DNA of 64,000 bases from Pardosa pseudoannulata (Eukaryota; Arthropoda; Arachnida; Araneae; Lycosidae), in assembly GCA_032207245.1 (NCBI GenBank), contig CM063499.1, positions 76,268,978 to 76,332,977 on the forward strand, in the 5' to 3' direction. Below, one piece after another: positions 25,601 to 34,395 of the stretch. The notes under the pieces were generated by a model. It saw only the letters and a list, made by a program, of their open reading frames with translations, did not search any database and was not told where the DNA came from. Numbering within the stretch: position 1 is the first letter of the stretch; each line of letters begins with the position of its first letter. The position numbers and the translations under genes were made by a program.

Positions 25601-28600
25601 TCGACTTATCCGAAGTTCAAGTTATTGAAGTTACCTACCATTCCTCTCAACTGGCACTTAAGATGGGTCGACATGATTTAAATGGTTTGATATGTGCCAT
25701 AATACTATAGTTGTAAGCATTTCAATTTTCTAATAGCCTATGTAAACAACAAAAGAAGAATGGGTTCAAAAGGTTTAAAACTCAAGAAATTTGGCCTCAT
25801 TACATATTTATTATACATACCATGTAAATCTCATTGAAAAAATGCAATTATTTTTAAGGCTGTTGGCATTGACTAAGTCACCTAATTTTTTAACACAGTT
25901 AAATAGATTGTTGTCTGTACCTTCGGTGGTCTCCAGGTAAGATGTGAATAGCATCCTGCACTTGTTCGTGACCTTCAAGAACCTTCATTCTCGATGGTCA
26001 AGAATAGACTGACATTTGAAGTTTTGAACAGAATTGTGTTATTTACCAGGGAAATCTATCACAAAAACTTCGACTTAGAAGATGTTCACTTCGAGTTATC
26101 GAGACACTTTTTTAAAGAAAAGTATAGAAATGATTTGGGACTTCATTAAAAGTTCGAGTTAGCGGATTATTCAACTTATAGGAAGTCAAGTTATCGAAGT
26201 TCGACTGTATAAGTGTAGCTATATTATTCCCCCTGCTCCTGCTCATGTACTGGCTTTACACTTATGTCATCCAAAATGGCTGCTACAGTGCTTGCCAAAA
26301 TATAAGGGGGTACCTAGTTATGATATAACACTGCCTTATTGTTTATTTATCATATGGCTAAGTCAAAATCAGTAATGTTAACAAGCAAGTATTTGTCTTG
26401 TTTCCTATATAATTATTTTGTTTCAGTATATGTTTAACATAAACCTTTTGAAATAGCCAAGTAGTTTGAACAAATAATAACTTACATGTTAGAAAAAAAA
26501 CCAATGCATTATTTCCTTTTGCCTAAAAATATTCAATTTTCATCAATTTTAAGCTTCAAGGATGATTACTTTGTTGAAATACTTGTGATACTTTTCAGGT
26601 AACTCTAGTCCTAGAGGTAGTCGATTTAGCAAAAGGCAAACAATCGAAGAAAACAGTTCAAGGTTTGTGGCTCTTTTTGTGCTTTTATTAAGTTTAAGGA
26701 AAGAATTTAAGAGGCTTAGGAGTAAATTTTTTTTAGTATGAAAAATAGTTTTTCCTGAGTGATAATAATTTTATAAAATCAAAAAAAAGTTAGAGTAAAA
26801 ACATAAAATATAGTTTTAACTATTCATTTTTGTATATAAGGGAAATTCTGATTTTGGCAACTGTGCAGTATTTGTAAATATACTAATTATAAACTGTTCA
26901 ATCGAAAAGTTTTATTTGCTGATTTTTTATGTAGTTACCTGTTTGTCTTCATATATAAAATATGAAAAAACTAAATCAATATTTTTGTTTTAAATGAGAG
27001 CTGATTTGGGATTTTTTATATATAGTATTTGTTGAAATTTAAACTTTTGCTCTTATGTTATAAGGAAATTAATACATTTAGTTGCTGACTGTTTTAATCC
27101 CAGTTTGAAATTTTTAAGTTTTTTATTTTTGTAAGTCATTAAAATGTGTTTAGGGATCAAAACTAACTTCTGGAGGGAAATGCTTTTGTTAGAGTAATAT
27201 ATGCTAACTCATGTGGCTTAATTAGAAAATATTGTCATTTTAATTTTAGCACAGGTGTTTTAGAAAATTTGATTTAATAGTATGAAGTATATATTATATA
27301 TCTTTATAAAGTTTGTTGGATATCTTGAAACAATATATTTAAATGCATAGTATTTCAATAAGATATTATTTAAGAGGGTATATGCATATAATTCTCCCAA
27401 ATAAATATTTTAAAGATTAATACAAATATTTATGATTGTAAAAATATACAATAAACTACATAAAAGTTTAAATTGTTTTGCTACATTCTTTTCAAATGAT
27501 TTTTATAAGTGTTTTCCTGAACTTGATAATGTATAAAATATTTAAAACAATTTAAGACTTCCTATTTAACTTATTTTATTGGTATTTTCTAAAATAAATG
27601 CTGTTACTGACATGCTTTCAATTTCTAGGGAAAGTAAACCAAACAATCAAGCCGGAGTTGAAAGTATTAATACACAATCTACTTTGGAATTTCCCTACCT
27701 TTCTGAAGACGGAGAGACTAGCTCAGTTCCTAGTACAAATGTAAACTCAATGACTTTTATGCGTAATCCAGTTCCTCAAAGGCAAAAGAATGTGATGTCC
27801 TCTGAAGATTTTCCTGCATTAGTTTCAACTGTGCAGGGATCGACAGTCAACTATTCAACTTCTGTCAGTGTAACATCTGAAGTTTCTAATAATCAAAGTA
27901 GGAAATTCAATCTGAGTATTCACCGACAGAACAATGTACCAGCAAGAGCTTCTAATCTATCTATTCACTTATCCCAAAAGTGTGCTCACCCAAGAGCTTC
28001 TGAAGCAAGTAAGGAAACAGATAATAAATCACAGAAGCCATTATGGATTTCTAAAAAAAATACAACATCTTTTGAAGATGAATTTCCAAAGTTAGAATCC
28101 AAAAAACTGCCCGTATCTGTGAAACCACCTACAACATTTACGAATGTTGTTAATACTACTATTGTTAATAATATTCCCAGCAAATCATCTGTTACAGAAA
28201 GTGTTTCAAATACCCAAGGTAACAGTGGAGATCAGTTTGTTATCATAAAAGGCAAATCTAAGAAAAAGAAACACAGAAACGTGTGTATGGATAATAAAGA
28301 TGAAGGCGACGAGAGAGAAGAAGCATCTAATGCATCAATTTTGATGTTAAGTAATAATAGTTATAATGCACTTGATGATGAGAATTCAAAATATAAGAAA
28401 AATATGTTGCGCACTAACAGTAGCAAAACACGCTTTATAGAAGATGACTCTTGGCAACAAAAAGTTTCATTTGGAAAAGATGATTTTCCTCCTCTAGCTT
28501 CCGCTGATGTAGTTCGCAGACCTCCAGGTTTTAATGGTCCAAAGAAAAAAGCCCCTCCTCCAGGATTTAGTGCCAATTCAAATTTACACAATTCTGCTCC

Positions 28601-29069
28601 TCTTAATATATCTTTAAGTTCAATTGCTCGACAGATAGTTGCTCCAGAAAAAAACAAAACAGTTGAGACTACAATTCCCCACTCAGAATTTAAATATAAA
28701 AGTCCCGCTGACTTAAAGCTCCGTAATGATGAATTAAGCAGTAAAATTAAAGAACTATGTGTATATGATGAATTTAGAACTTTGTCCATGGAGTTTAAAG
28801 ATAGTAAAATTACTGCTGCTGAATACCATTCTAAGTGCCTTGAAATCTTAGGTGAGAAAGATTTTTTTGACATTTTTCCAGAATTAATATGTTTACTACC
28901 AATTATAAATAAACAGCAAGAATTACTTAACGTCCATAAAAAATATCAAAACAATAGTGGTGCTGTGCCCAAACAAAAAGTACCAAACAACCAAATTTGT
29001 GTTTGTGATATTTGTTACCAAGTCTTACAAGAAAGAGATTATGAAACTCATTTTTCAGATCATTATTAA
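14637..29069 (+). CDS. ZNF598: ZNF598-type RING E3 ubiquitin ligase, complete, six exons, 777 aa
   Basis: ZNF598 (yeast Hel2) recognises collided ribosomes and ubiquitinates 40S proteins (eS10, uS10), starting ribosome-associated quality control in the cytosol. Exons are 14637-14798, 16599-16835, 19765-19976, 23346-23563, 26599-26662 and 27629-29069. Phases 0, 0, 2, 1 and 2 agree at every junction, giving 2334 bases including the TAA. Domain order is: RING (C9, C12, C24, H26, C29, C32, C45, C48); a C2H2 finger (C99, C102, H115, H120); further Cys/His fingers at about 167-250; a long Ser/Asn-rich disordered region; and a C-terminal Cys/His cluster at 756-777. The RING stretch (YAVGSCDHPVC, RMRVLCE) and the region around HYFCHFCD closely match the family. 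Length is somewhat below the roughly 900 residues of the human protein. The disordered part carries two PPGF motifs (596-599 and 608-611), which suit GIGYF GYF-domain binding. The ATG is chosen because it opens directly before the RING. Confidence 0.93.
15535..16489. mobile_element. hAT-like element, family CAGGGTTGG, copy 2 with nested SINE
   Basis: Starts CAGGGTTGG and ends CCAACCCTG, with a perfect 8-bp duplication ATACTAAT (15527-15534, 16490-16497). It is 955 bp including the SINE at 15914. Located in ZNF598 intron 1. Confidence 0.92.
15914..16085 (+). mobile_element. tRNA-derived SINE, intact, nested in a hAT element
   Basis: A 172-bp copy beginning GCCGAACGATGGCC, with an A-box-like TGGTTAGGGTGC and the B box GGTTCGAATCCCAC. 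A non-tRNA body follows and ends TAGCACTCCAAACCAAA. It is flanked by perfect 14-bp target duplications (CCATTCCTAATTGG, 15900-15913 and 16086-16099). There is no long A-tail. Confidence 0.92.
16599..16835 (+). CDS. ZNF598: ZNF598 exon 2 (first C2H2 finger)
   Basis: Residues 55-133, after a pyrimidine-rich GTTTTTAG acceptor and before an AAG|GTGCTT donor. It holds C99xxC102...H115xxxxH120 (RCKECDEVF, DHVRREH) and then a C-x-x-C pair (YCELC) that begins the next finger. The protein reads straight on from exon 1 (PM|VICTSEKKPY). Confidence 0.92.
17024..17921. mobile_element. Tigger/pogo-type element, 898 bp, in ZNF598 intron 2
   Basis: The TIR CAGTCAAACCTGTCTATCT repeats in inverse at the right end (AGATAGACAGGTTTGACTG), flanked by TA on both sides. 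On the minus strand, 17550-17314 encodes DFIKVDESVVTSG... followed by a Lys-rich tail, resembling the acidic C-terminal end of Tigger transposases. The rest of the transposase is deleted. Confidence 0.88.
18319..19172. mobile_element. hAT-like element, family CAGGGTTCCCAC, copy 1
   Basis: Starts CAGGGTTCCCAC and ends GTGGGAACCAT. Flanks GTAGTGAA and GTAGTGTT are a degraded 8-bp duplication. It shares its interior (AAAATTGAGAAGGATCGTTA, GCACTAGCTACTGTC) with 60180-61032. In ZNF598 intron 2. Confidence 0.85.
19765..19976 (+). CDS. ZNF598: ZNF598 exon 3 (zinc fingers)
   Basis: The acceptor is TTCTAG and the donor is GA|GTATGT, so the last codon is split after two bases. It encodes IFPFERKTYNRKDLARHK, then HPLCEFCEQRYVDSDELFRH and REHYFCHFCDADG. 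All are strongly conserved positions of ZNF598/Hel2. Confidence 0.92.
20214..20868. mobile_element. hAT-like non-autonomous element, 655 bp
   Basis: Ends CAGGGGTGCCCAA and TTGGGCATGCCTG. Perfect 8-bp duplication GTCTAGTC (20206-20213, 20869-20876). In ZNF598 intron 3. Confidence 0.9.
21064..21231 (+). mobile_element. tRNA-derived SINE in ZNF598 intron 3
   Basis: Same family as 15914, with B box GGTTCGAATCTCAC. It is flanked by CAATATTCTAGC and CAATGTTCTAGC, target duplications with one mismatch. Confidence 0.88.
22253..22290. repeat. (TA)n microsatellite
   Basis: Uninterrupted TA run inside the element at 22075. Confidence 0.9.
22602..22652. repeat. (TA)n microsatellite
   Basis: Second TA run in the same element. 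Confidence 0.9.
23346..23563 (+). CDS. ZNF598: ZNF598 exon 4 (last N-terminal fingers)
   Basis: The first base completes the split Glu codon, giving YYE|DYNYLRVHFRKEHYLCEEG. The exon continues through a C-x(n)-H...HIAVHH finger and a basic stretch rich in Lys, Arg and Ala. It ends one base into a Gly codon at a GTAATA donor. Confidence 0.92.
23995..24783. mobile_element. TTAA-target element, copy in ZNF598 intron 4 (decayed left end)
   Basis: Matches 40458-41371 along most of its length. The right end is GGTAGACTGATACC followed by TTAA. The left end is mutated (GGTTCCATCTACGTT) and lacks a TTAA. Confidence 0.85.
25554..26207. mobile_element. Tigger/pogo-type MITE, 654 bp, in ZNF598 intron 4
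   Basis: TIR CAGTCGAACTTCGATAACTC against GTTATCGAAGTTCGACTG at the right end. TA follows the right end; the left flank has TG where TA is expected. Subterminal repeats of the same motif lie at 25603-25632 and 26150-26190. No transposase sequence was seen. Confidence 0.85.
26599..26662 (+). CDS. ZNF598: ZNF598 exon 5 (short basic linker)
   Basis: A 64-base exon between CTTTTCAG and AG|GTTTGT. It encodes G-NSSPRGSRFSKRQTIEENSS and starts the Arg codon finished by exon 6. It was found from the required phase (1 in, 2 out) and fits both junctions exactly. It is the least conserved exon. Confidence 0.82.
27629..29069 (+). CDS. ZNF598: ZNF598 exon 6 (disordered tail, PPGF motifs, C-terminal Zn cluster)
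   Basis: The last exon starts after TTTCTAG and runs 479 complete codons to TAA. The open frame extends upstream to an ATG at 27579, but that part is intronic and should not be used as a start. Notable features are acidic FPxL-type motifs at residues 359-362, 450-453 and 584-587, two PPGF motifs, a Lys-rich stretch (KGKSKKKKHR) near 505-513, and a terminal CDICYQVL...HFSDHY cluster. The region around KELCVYDEF and ITAAEYHSKCLEILG resembles a helical C-terminal segment kept in ZNF598 proteins. Confidence 0.9.
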
Positions 29070-29312
29070 AAATAAGTTTAAAAAAAAAACATCTTAAGTG
29101 AAAGTACAATCATTTGTGGCATTATCTTTATATGGTGTTTCCACGTCAAATGAAACATATTTTTATCTGTTAATAAGCTATTTTCAAATTTAAAATATTT
29201 TATACCCATGTTTAGACAAAAATTTTTTACTGTTAACTATATGTTGATTTAAATTTAAGATGACTACACACTTAAAACTCATTTTTAAAAATTGAGGGAG
29301 AAAACTTGGAAA

Positions 29313-29318
29313 AATAAA
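29313..29318 (+). terminator. Candidate polyadenylation signal for ZNF598
   Basis: AATAAA lies 244 bases after the stop codon, the first good canonical hexamer in the 3' flank. Another lies near 29473. Which one is used cannot be told from sequence. Confidence 0.4.
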
Positions 29319-29810
29319 TCTGCATAAGGAAATTCAAGCTCATGTTATTTTAAAATTTCTTGAATTATATTTTAAAATAACTTGTATTAAGTATTGCAAA
29401 TATGGGTATAAGGTGTGAATAATATTAGTTAATTCATGACTTAAAAAAAAAAATGCAGCCAAATTGATGAAAATAAATATACATATTTTCTTCCTTGTAT
29501 GATAATTTGTTGTTATAATTTTGTTCTTTTGCATTCAATGATTATGGTCATTTAATAACTGTATGCCAGCAATTCTAGAGAATATTTGTCTTTATCATGT
29601 CAGGTGAAGAAACATTAACTGCAAGTTTTTTCTTTAAAAAAGTAATCATATGTTCTCCCCAAAATAACCTTAGTTTTTAATCAAAGAAATATATTGTTCG
29701 TTATCTATTATTTTTAGATTATAACTTTTAAAATAAAAGTTATTAAATCTTTTAATTTGCATTCAGATTACTTCAGGGGTATTTGTGAGACCCCAAAAAA
29801 TACTCAGGAG

Positions 29811-30238
29811 AGGGTTCTCACAATCCTTAGGAATCCTTAAGAACTCCTTAATTGTAGCTTTCATTTTTAAGGGCCCTTAAAACTACTTAATTTTTGTCAA
29901 AGGTCCTTAAAAACTCCTTAATTTTTAAATTGAAACGTGATCCATTTTTCCATTGACAAGATCCACAGTCATCATGTGATTTCCTATCAGTTTTCTTATA
30001 TGACAGATATATAATCTTTCGTATGCTTAAAACGTTTAAAGTATAAATTGAGCTGCTCTTTCCTAATAGCTTACAGTCCTGCAGATTCTAATTAAACGAA
30101 GCATTGAGGATGGAGGGGGGGGGTTGTAGATGTTTCAGTTACTTATGGAAGTTTAATTTTACTTGCATACAGTATAATAGAAAAGTCTACAACTTTCTCC
30201 TTTCCCTGGCAATGCTGGGTATAATCAGCTAGTATATA

Positions 30239-30286
<48 letters not shown>

Positions 30287-30632
30287 TCATTTTTAAACCC
30301 TCAGAAAGTACTGTTTATAATATTGATTTTATTCAGAATTTATTTTTAGTTTGATCACTTAAAAAAACTTCAGATGTACATATTTCAAAATTAGGTTTTG
30401 TCAAATAGATGTATCTTATATTAATTTTTAGGCATTTTTCAAAACTTAATTCTGAAATATTGTAGGGCATTTATTGAACATGCCTTGTCTGGTTCATAAT
30501 CATTAAAATAGGTTCCTCAGGAGATAGGAATTATGCTGTTATGTCCTGTATTTCAAGTAGATCCTTATAAAAAGTTACTTTGGTCCTTAGAAAGTCCTTA
30601 ATTTTTGTTCTGGAAAAAAAGTGGGAACCCTG
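29811..30632. mobile_element. hAT-like element related to CAGGGTTCCCAC, with internal TA run
   Basis: Left AGGGTTCTCACAATCC, right AAAGTGGGAACCCTG. It holds several CCTTAAGAACTCCTTAA-type repeats near the ends and a TA microsatellite at 30233-30283. Target repeats (TCAGGAG, GCAGGAA) are imperfect. Confidence 0.65.
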
Positions 30633-30800
30633 CAGGAAAATTTTACGAACTTATACATCAAGAAGGTTGCAAACACAAGTATAAGCAAATAATATTTTGG
30701 AGAGAAAATTAAATCTCCTGTATAAAAATAACTAAATTAAAATAGTTTAAAAATATGGAAGTATGCTAAGCACATTTAAAAAAGGATTAAATTTTAATCT

Positions 30801-30854
30801 GAAGAAATTAAATAAAAGCAGATTATCTTAAATCTGCTTTTATTTAATTTCTTC
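30801..30854. repeat. Perfect 24-bp inverted repeat, 6-base loop
   Basis: GAAGAAATTAAATAAAAGCA... at 30801-30824 pairs exactly with 30831-30854. It lies 1.7 kb downstream of the ZNF598 stop, outside any recognised element. Confidence 0.9.
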
Positions 30855-30899
30855 ATATTTACTTTTTTTAAGTAAAGACAAGCATTCTGTTTCTTTTGT

Positions 30900-31135
30900 T
30901 AATGAAAATGACAAATATGCTCTCTTGAGAGTTGGATGGATTTTGTCCACATTCAATGAAAACAGCATCTCTTTTACAGTTTTAACCTTTAAAATTGTAT
31001 AAGAGATATTGGTGTTGTCATCAGACTCGGACCTTTATTCCTCAGTATTTATATATATAACACAACTGACCCTTGCCATTTGCAGTACTTTTCTGCAGTG
31101 TGTTGTCAAAATACAGAGTTTCAACCTGCTGTTTT
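30900..31135 (-). pseudogene. Decayed coding-like fragment, paralogous to 42050-42247
   Basis: On the minus strand it matches the 42050 fragment at both ends (CTGCAG...AGTACTG and AATG-AAAACAGCAT on the plus strand). It has several in-frame stops and a TA-rich insertion near 31050. Confidence 0.45.
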
Positions 31136-31242
31136 AACTTTTAGAACAAAGCTAAAAGTAAAGAATTTGTTTTGCTTTTAAAAGTAGTTACATGATTTTT
31201 GTTGACCTTAAAATATACTTATCTTGGAATTGATGTAATATC

Positions 31243-32186
31243 CACACTGCTTTTGGCCGCCATATTTTTTTCTTGGCGATCTTGGCAAAAAACCCATTTT
31301 CTGAAAGTCGCCAAACTAAAATGGCAGCAGAAAATGGTGTTTTCGGAAAGATCATAAAAAAAAGGACGTTACCACATGGCAAATAATTACACTGCATATA
31401 TTTTACAGATTAAGACTATTTAAGAATTATATAATCAAACCGAAAATGAGAAAATTCTTTGAAACAAATTTAAAATTTTTGAGGGCGGTGAACCCCCTTT
31501 AATGATATAATACATATTACCTCCCCTCCGTAATGATGTACATAATACAACCAATAAATACATATTACCAAAAAAGCATATATTTTACAAATTTTTACTA
31601 TTTAAGAACTATATAATCTCACCAAAATAGTTTTATAATTAAATTCTTTAAATTATTCAAAAAAACTAAAAATTCTTTAAGACAAATTAAAATTTTTTGA
31701 GGGGGGTTCCCCCCTTTCCTTAATGATATAATAATACAAATTTCATACTTTAATAACGTATTACATACACAAATATTTTAATAAACATTAAAAAAAAAAG
31801 GACATACCATATGCTCAACAGGATGTAGTAGATACTTACTAGTGGAGTGCAAAGACTCCACGAATTATCCCTTCAGAAACTCCTGATACTTAACCATGTT
31901 GAAAATAGTTACAACATCCATAAATAACTAAAAATAACTAACTAACCCATAAAACTAAAAAAACTGAACAAAAATTGTACAACCTTACCTACTAAAATTG
32001 TACAACCACGCGACCTGGACACCACATTGACCACGCAAAAAAGGCGGGTTGTGACATCACAAATCATGAAATTAAGAACCAGGGTTGCTACTAGAAAGCT
32101 ACAATGCTAAAATTCACAAAAAGTAACCAGCGACGTTATACATTGTCCAAAAAATCACTAAGTTTGGCGACAAAAACCGCAGTGTG
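31243..32186. mobile_element. TIR element CACACTGC, class unknown
   Basis: Ends CACACTGCTTTTGGCCGCC and GGCGACAAAAACCGCAGTGTG are imperfect inverse repeats. The inner region holds two diverged copies of a roughly 180-bp unit (31390-31560 and 31573-31750), each with a GAGGG...CCCCCTTT stretch. No coding sequence. Confidence 0.6.
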
Positions 32187-32356
32187 TATATCGAATCAGT
32201 ACCGCTATCTTCACTTTCTAAACTAATATTTCTTTTGGAGTAAGAATTTTCAATGTAATGATCAGTCGACTAAATTGAAGGAAACTCAATATATCAGGTG
32301 TATTTAACTACTCATTAAGGTGGTTTGTAGCTTTATTTTCAGATATGTTTCTAATG

Positions 32357-33149
32357 GTTGGCAAGTTTTTGCCACATGTGGTAAAAACTGCCCAGGCCAA
32401 AACAGATTTTTGACACATTAATGGGCATTTATGTTCTTTTTTTATCTATCTTAAATTAATAGTCACAGACTAGTATTGCAATACATTAGGATGATAACAT
32501 ATTCTCATTTCAATTTCTGCAAAATTAAAAATTTCATCATTATAAAAAATCTTTAATTGAAAAAAAAAAAAAATCAAATTGTTAGTCTGATTTTTATGTT
32601 GTAACAAATTAACAATATTACATAATGTATAGAAGTTATAAACAAACACTTCCAGTTTTAAATATCAACCTAATCAATTAACATGATGCAATATTTCAGA
32701 AATGCAAAATATAAGCAATAGTGATAAGTAAATACATATTAATATATTATGTTTAAATAAGTGGAGTTTTAAAATTCATATTTAAATTTTATTTTTTTTT
32801 TATAATACAAAAAATTACACTTGAGGGAGGATCAACACTTGCTTAACTCAGGATAGAAGAAGTCGGTTCTTGTTTGAACTGGTTTGTGAACGATGAATGG
32901 AAGTGCAGGTGCATGAAAATCTTTTAGCAGAGAGAGATAAGAGTAGTGCAAAAATAAAATAAAATAAGAAAATATATTTTGTTTATTCATTTATTTTTCA
33001 AAGAAAAATTTTATTTTATTGTTATGATTCTTTTTTATATAAACTGTATCACTATATTTATGCAAATTTTGATTCTTGCCATTTTTCACCAGTTTTTTCG
33101 ACTGTCCTGGCAAAAGTACCTTTTTTGCCGGCAAAATAACTAAGCCTGG
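32357..33149. mobile_element. Possible insertion between 11-bp direct repeats
   Basis: GTTTCTAATGG occurs at both sides (near 32346-32356 and 33150-33160). Both ends contain GGCAA/TTGCC motifs (TTGGCAAGTTTTTGCC left; TTTTGCCGGCAAAATAACTA right). No coding remnant, and the family is unknown. Confidence 0.45.
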
Positions 33150-33219
33150 TTTCTAATGGAATCATAATTTTTTTAATCTCTTCACAATATTTTCATTTTG
33201 GTGTCCAAAGATGCCTAAT

Positions 33220-33854
33220 CAGGGCCATAGGCAAGGGGAGGGATTTAGGGGATAGGTCCCCCTCCGAAATTCTAAAAGAACATTTCATGGAAATAAAACT
33301 GACCATGTGTGTGTGTCATCTGCCTAGCTGTGCATTGACAAAAGTGGGCTTAGAACAGTGATGTTAAGTGAAAGAGTAGGTGCAAATTGGATTTGACATG
33401 TAAGAACAGATTGACTACCACTTTTGGCAACTCATTACAATATTGTTGCACAACTGGAAGAAATTGTGAAAATTTTTTATCGAAAATTAAAAAAAAAAAA
33501 AAAAAAAAAAAAACATTTTATAATATACAGGTAAAAAGATAATTTTCTTTCAAAATTATTCTTTTTCTTTAGTTATGCTTCTGTTTTAAAAATTAGAATT
33601 TAATACCATGTACAGTTTATATATTTTTAATGTTAATTTTACTATTAAATTCTTTGTATAATTACTACATTACTTATTTAAGACTAAATTTGTTCATTAT
33701 ATCATTTTTTTTAATTATTTTGACATTTTAAAATCACATTCTTTTATGATACTCATTAAAAGTATACATACATAAGAAAATCTGTAGTTTTATTGAAGTA
33801 TCCTTCACAAAAAACAATGTCTCCCTCTGAATATAATTTCTGGCTACAGCCCTG
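33220..33854. mobile_element. hAT-like non-autonomous element, 635 bp
   Basis: Ends CAGGGCCATAGGC and TGGCTACAGCCCTG. Perfect 8-bp duplication TGCCTAAT (33212-33219, 33855-33862). An A-run lies at 33488-33513. Confidence 0.9.
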
Positions 33855-34395
33855 TGCCTAATTATAGTTATAAGGTCATTCCACTAAATTGTGGATATCT
33901 TATGAAATCTAAATCATCTGAGCCAATTATTTTACTTGTACAGGACTTTATACAATGTGCTCTGGAGATTTTTTATTGTCACAGATAACTTAGGCTAATA
34001 TAGTAGAAGAATCTATTTCTCCATTTCTAGTTATATGCTGCTGCATAACCTACTGATGGTTCCACAGCAGCAATTGAATCTCCTGCTATATGAGTAATGG
34101 AACCTACTGAGTATGATGCAGTGCTCCAATTTTATGGTAATTTTTAAACAAACCGTACATTTACTTAGTATGGGATAGTTAAGCATGGAACGAACTAAAG
34201 ATGCTATATATCTACCAACTCTTTTGAAATATTTGAATTGTTGAACAATTATATTAATAGGTTACTTAAATTTATAAAGTTTAAGATATTTTGCGATTCT
34301 ATTATATTCTTTTTTTAAATATAGGGCAATTATTTCTGCATGATTTTGAACATGCCTCTAAGAGCCTGTACAAACTTAGATATGTTTGTGGATAT

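Noticed and set aside
27579..27628. ATG at 27579 as the start of a separate 496-aa gene
   Set aside because: The stretch before 27629 is intron ending in TTTCTAG. The frame joins exon 5 exactly and completes ZNF598.
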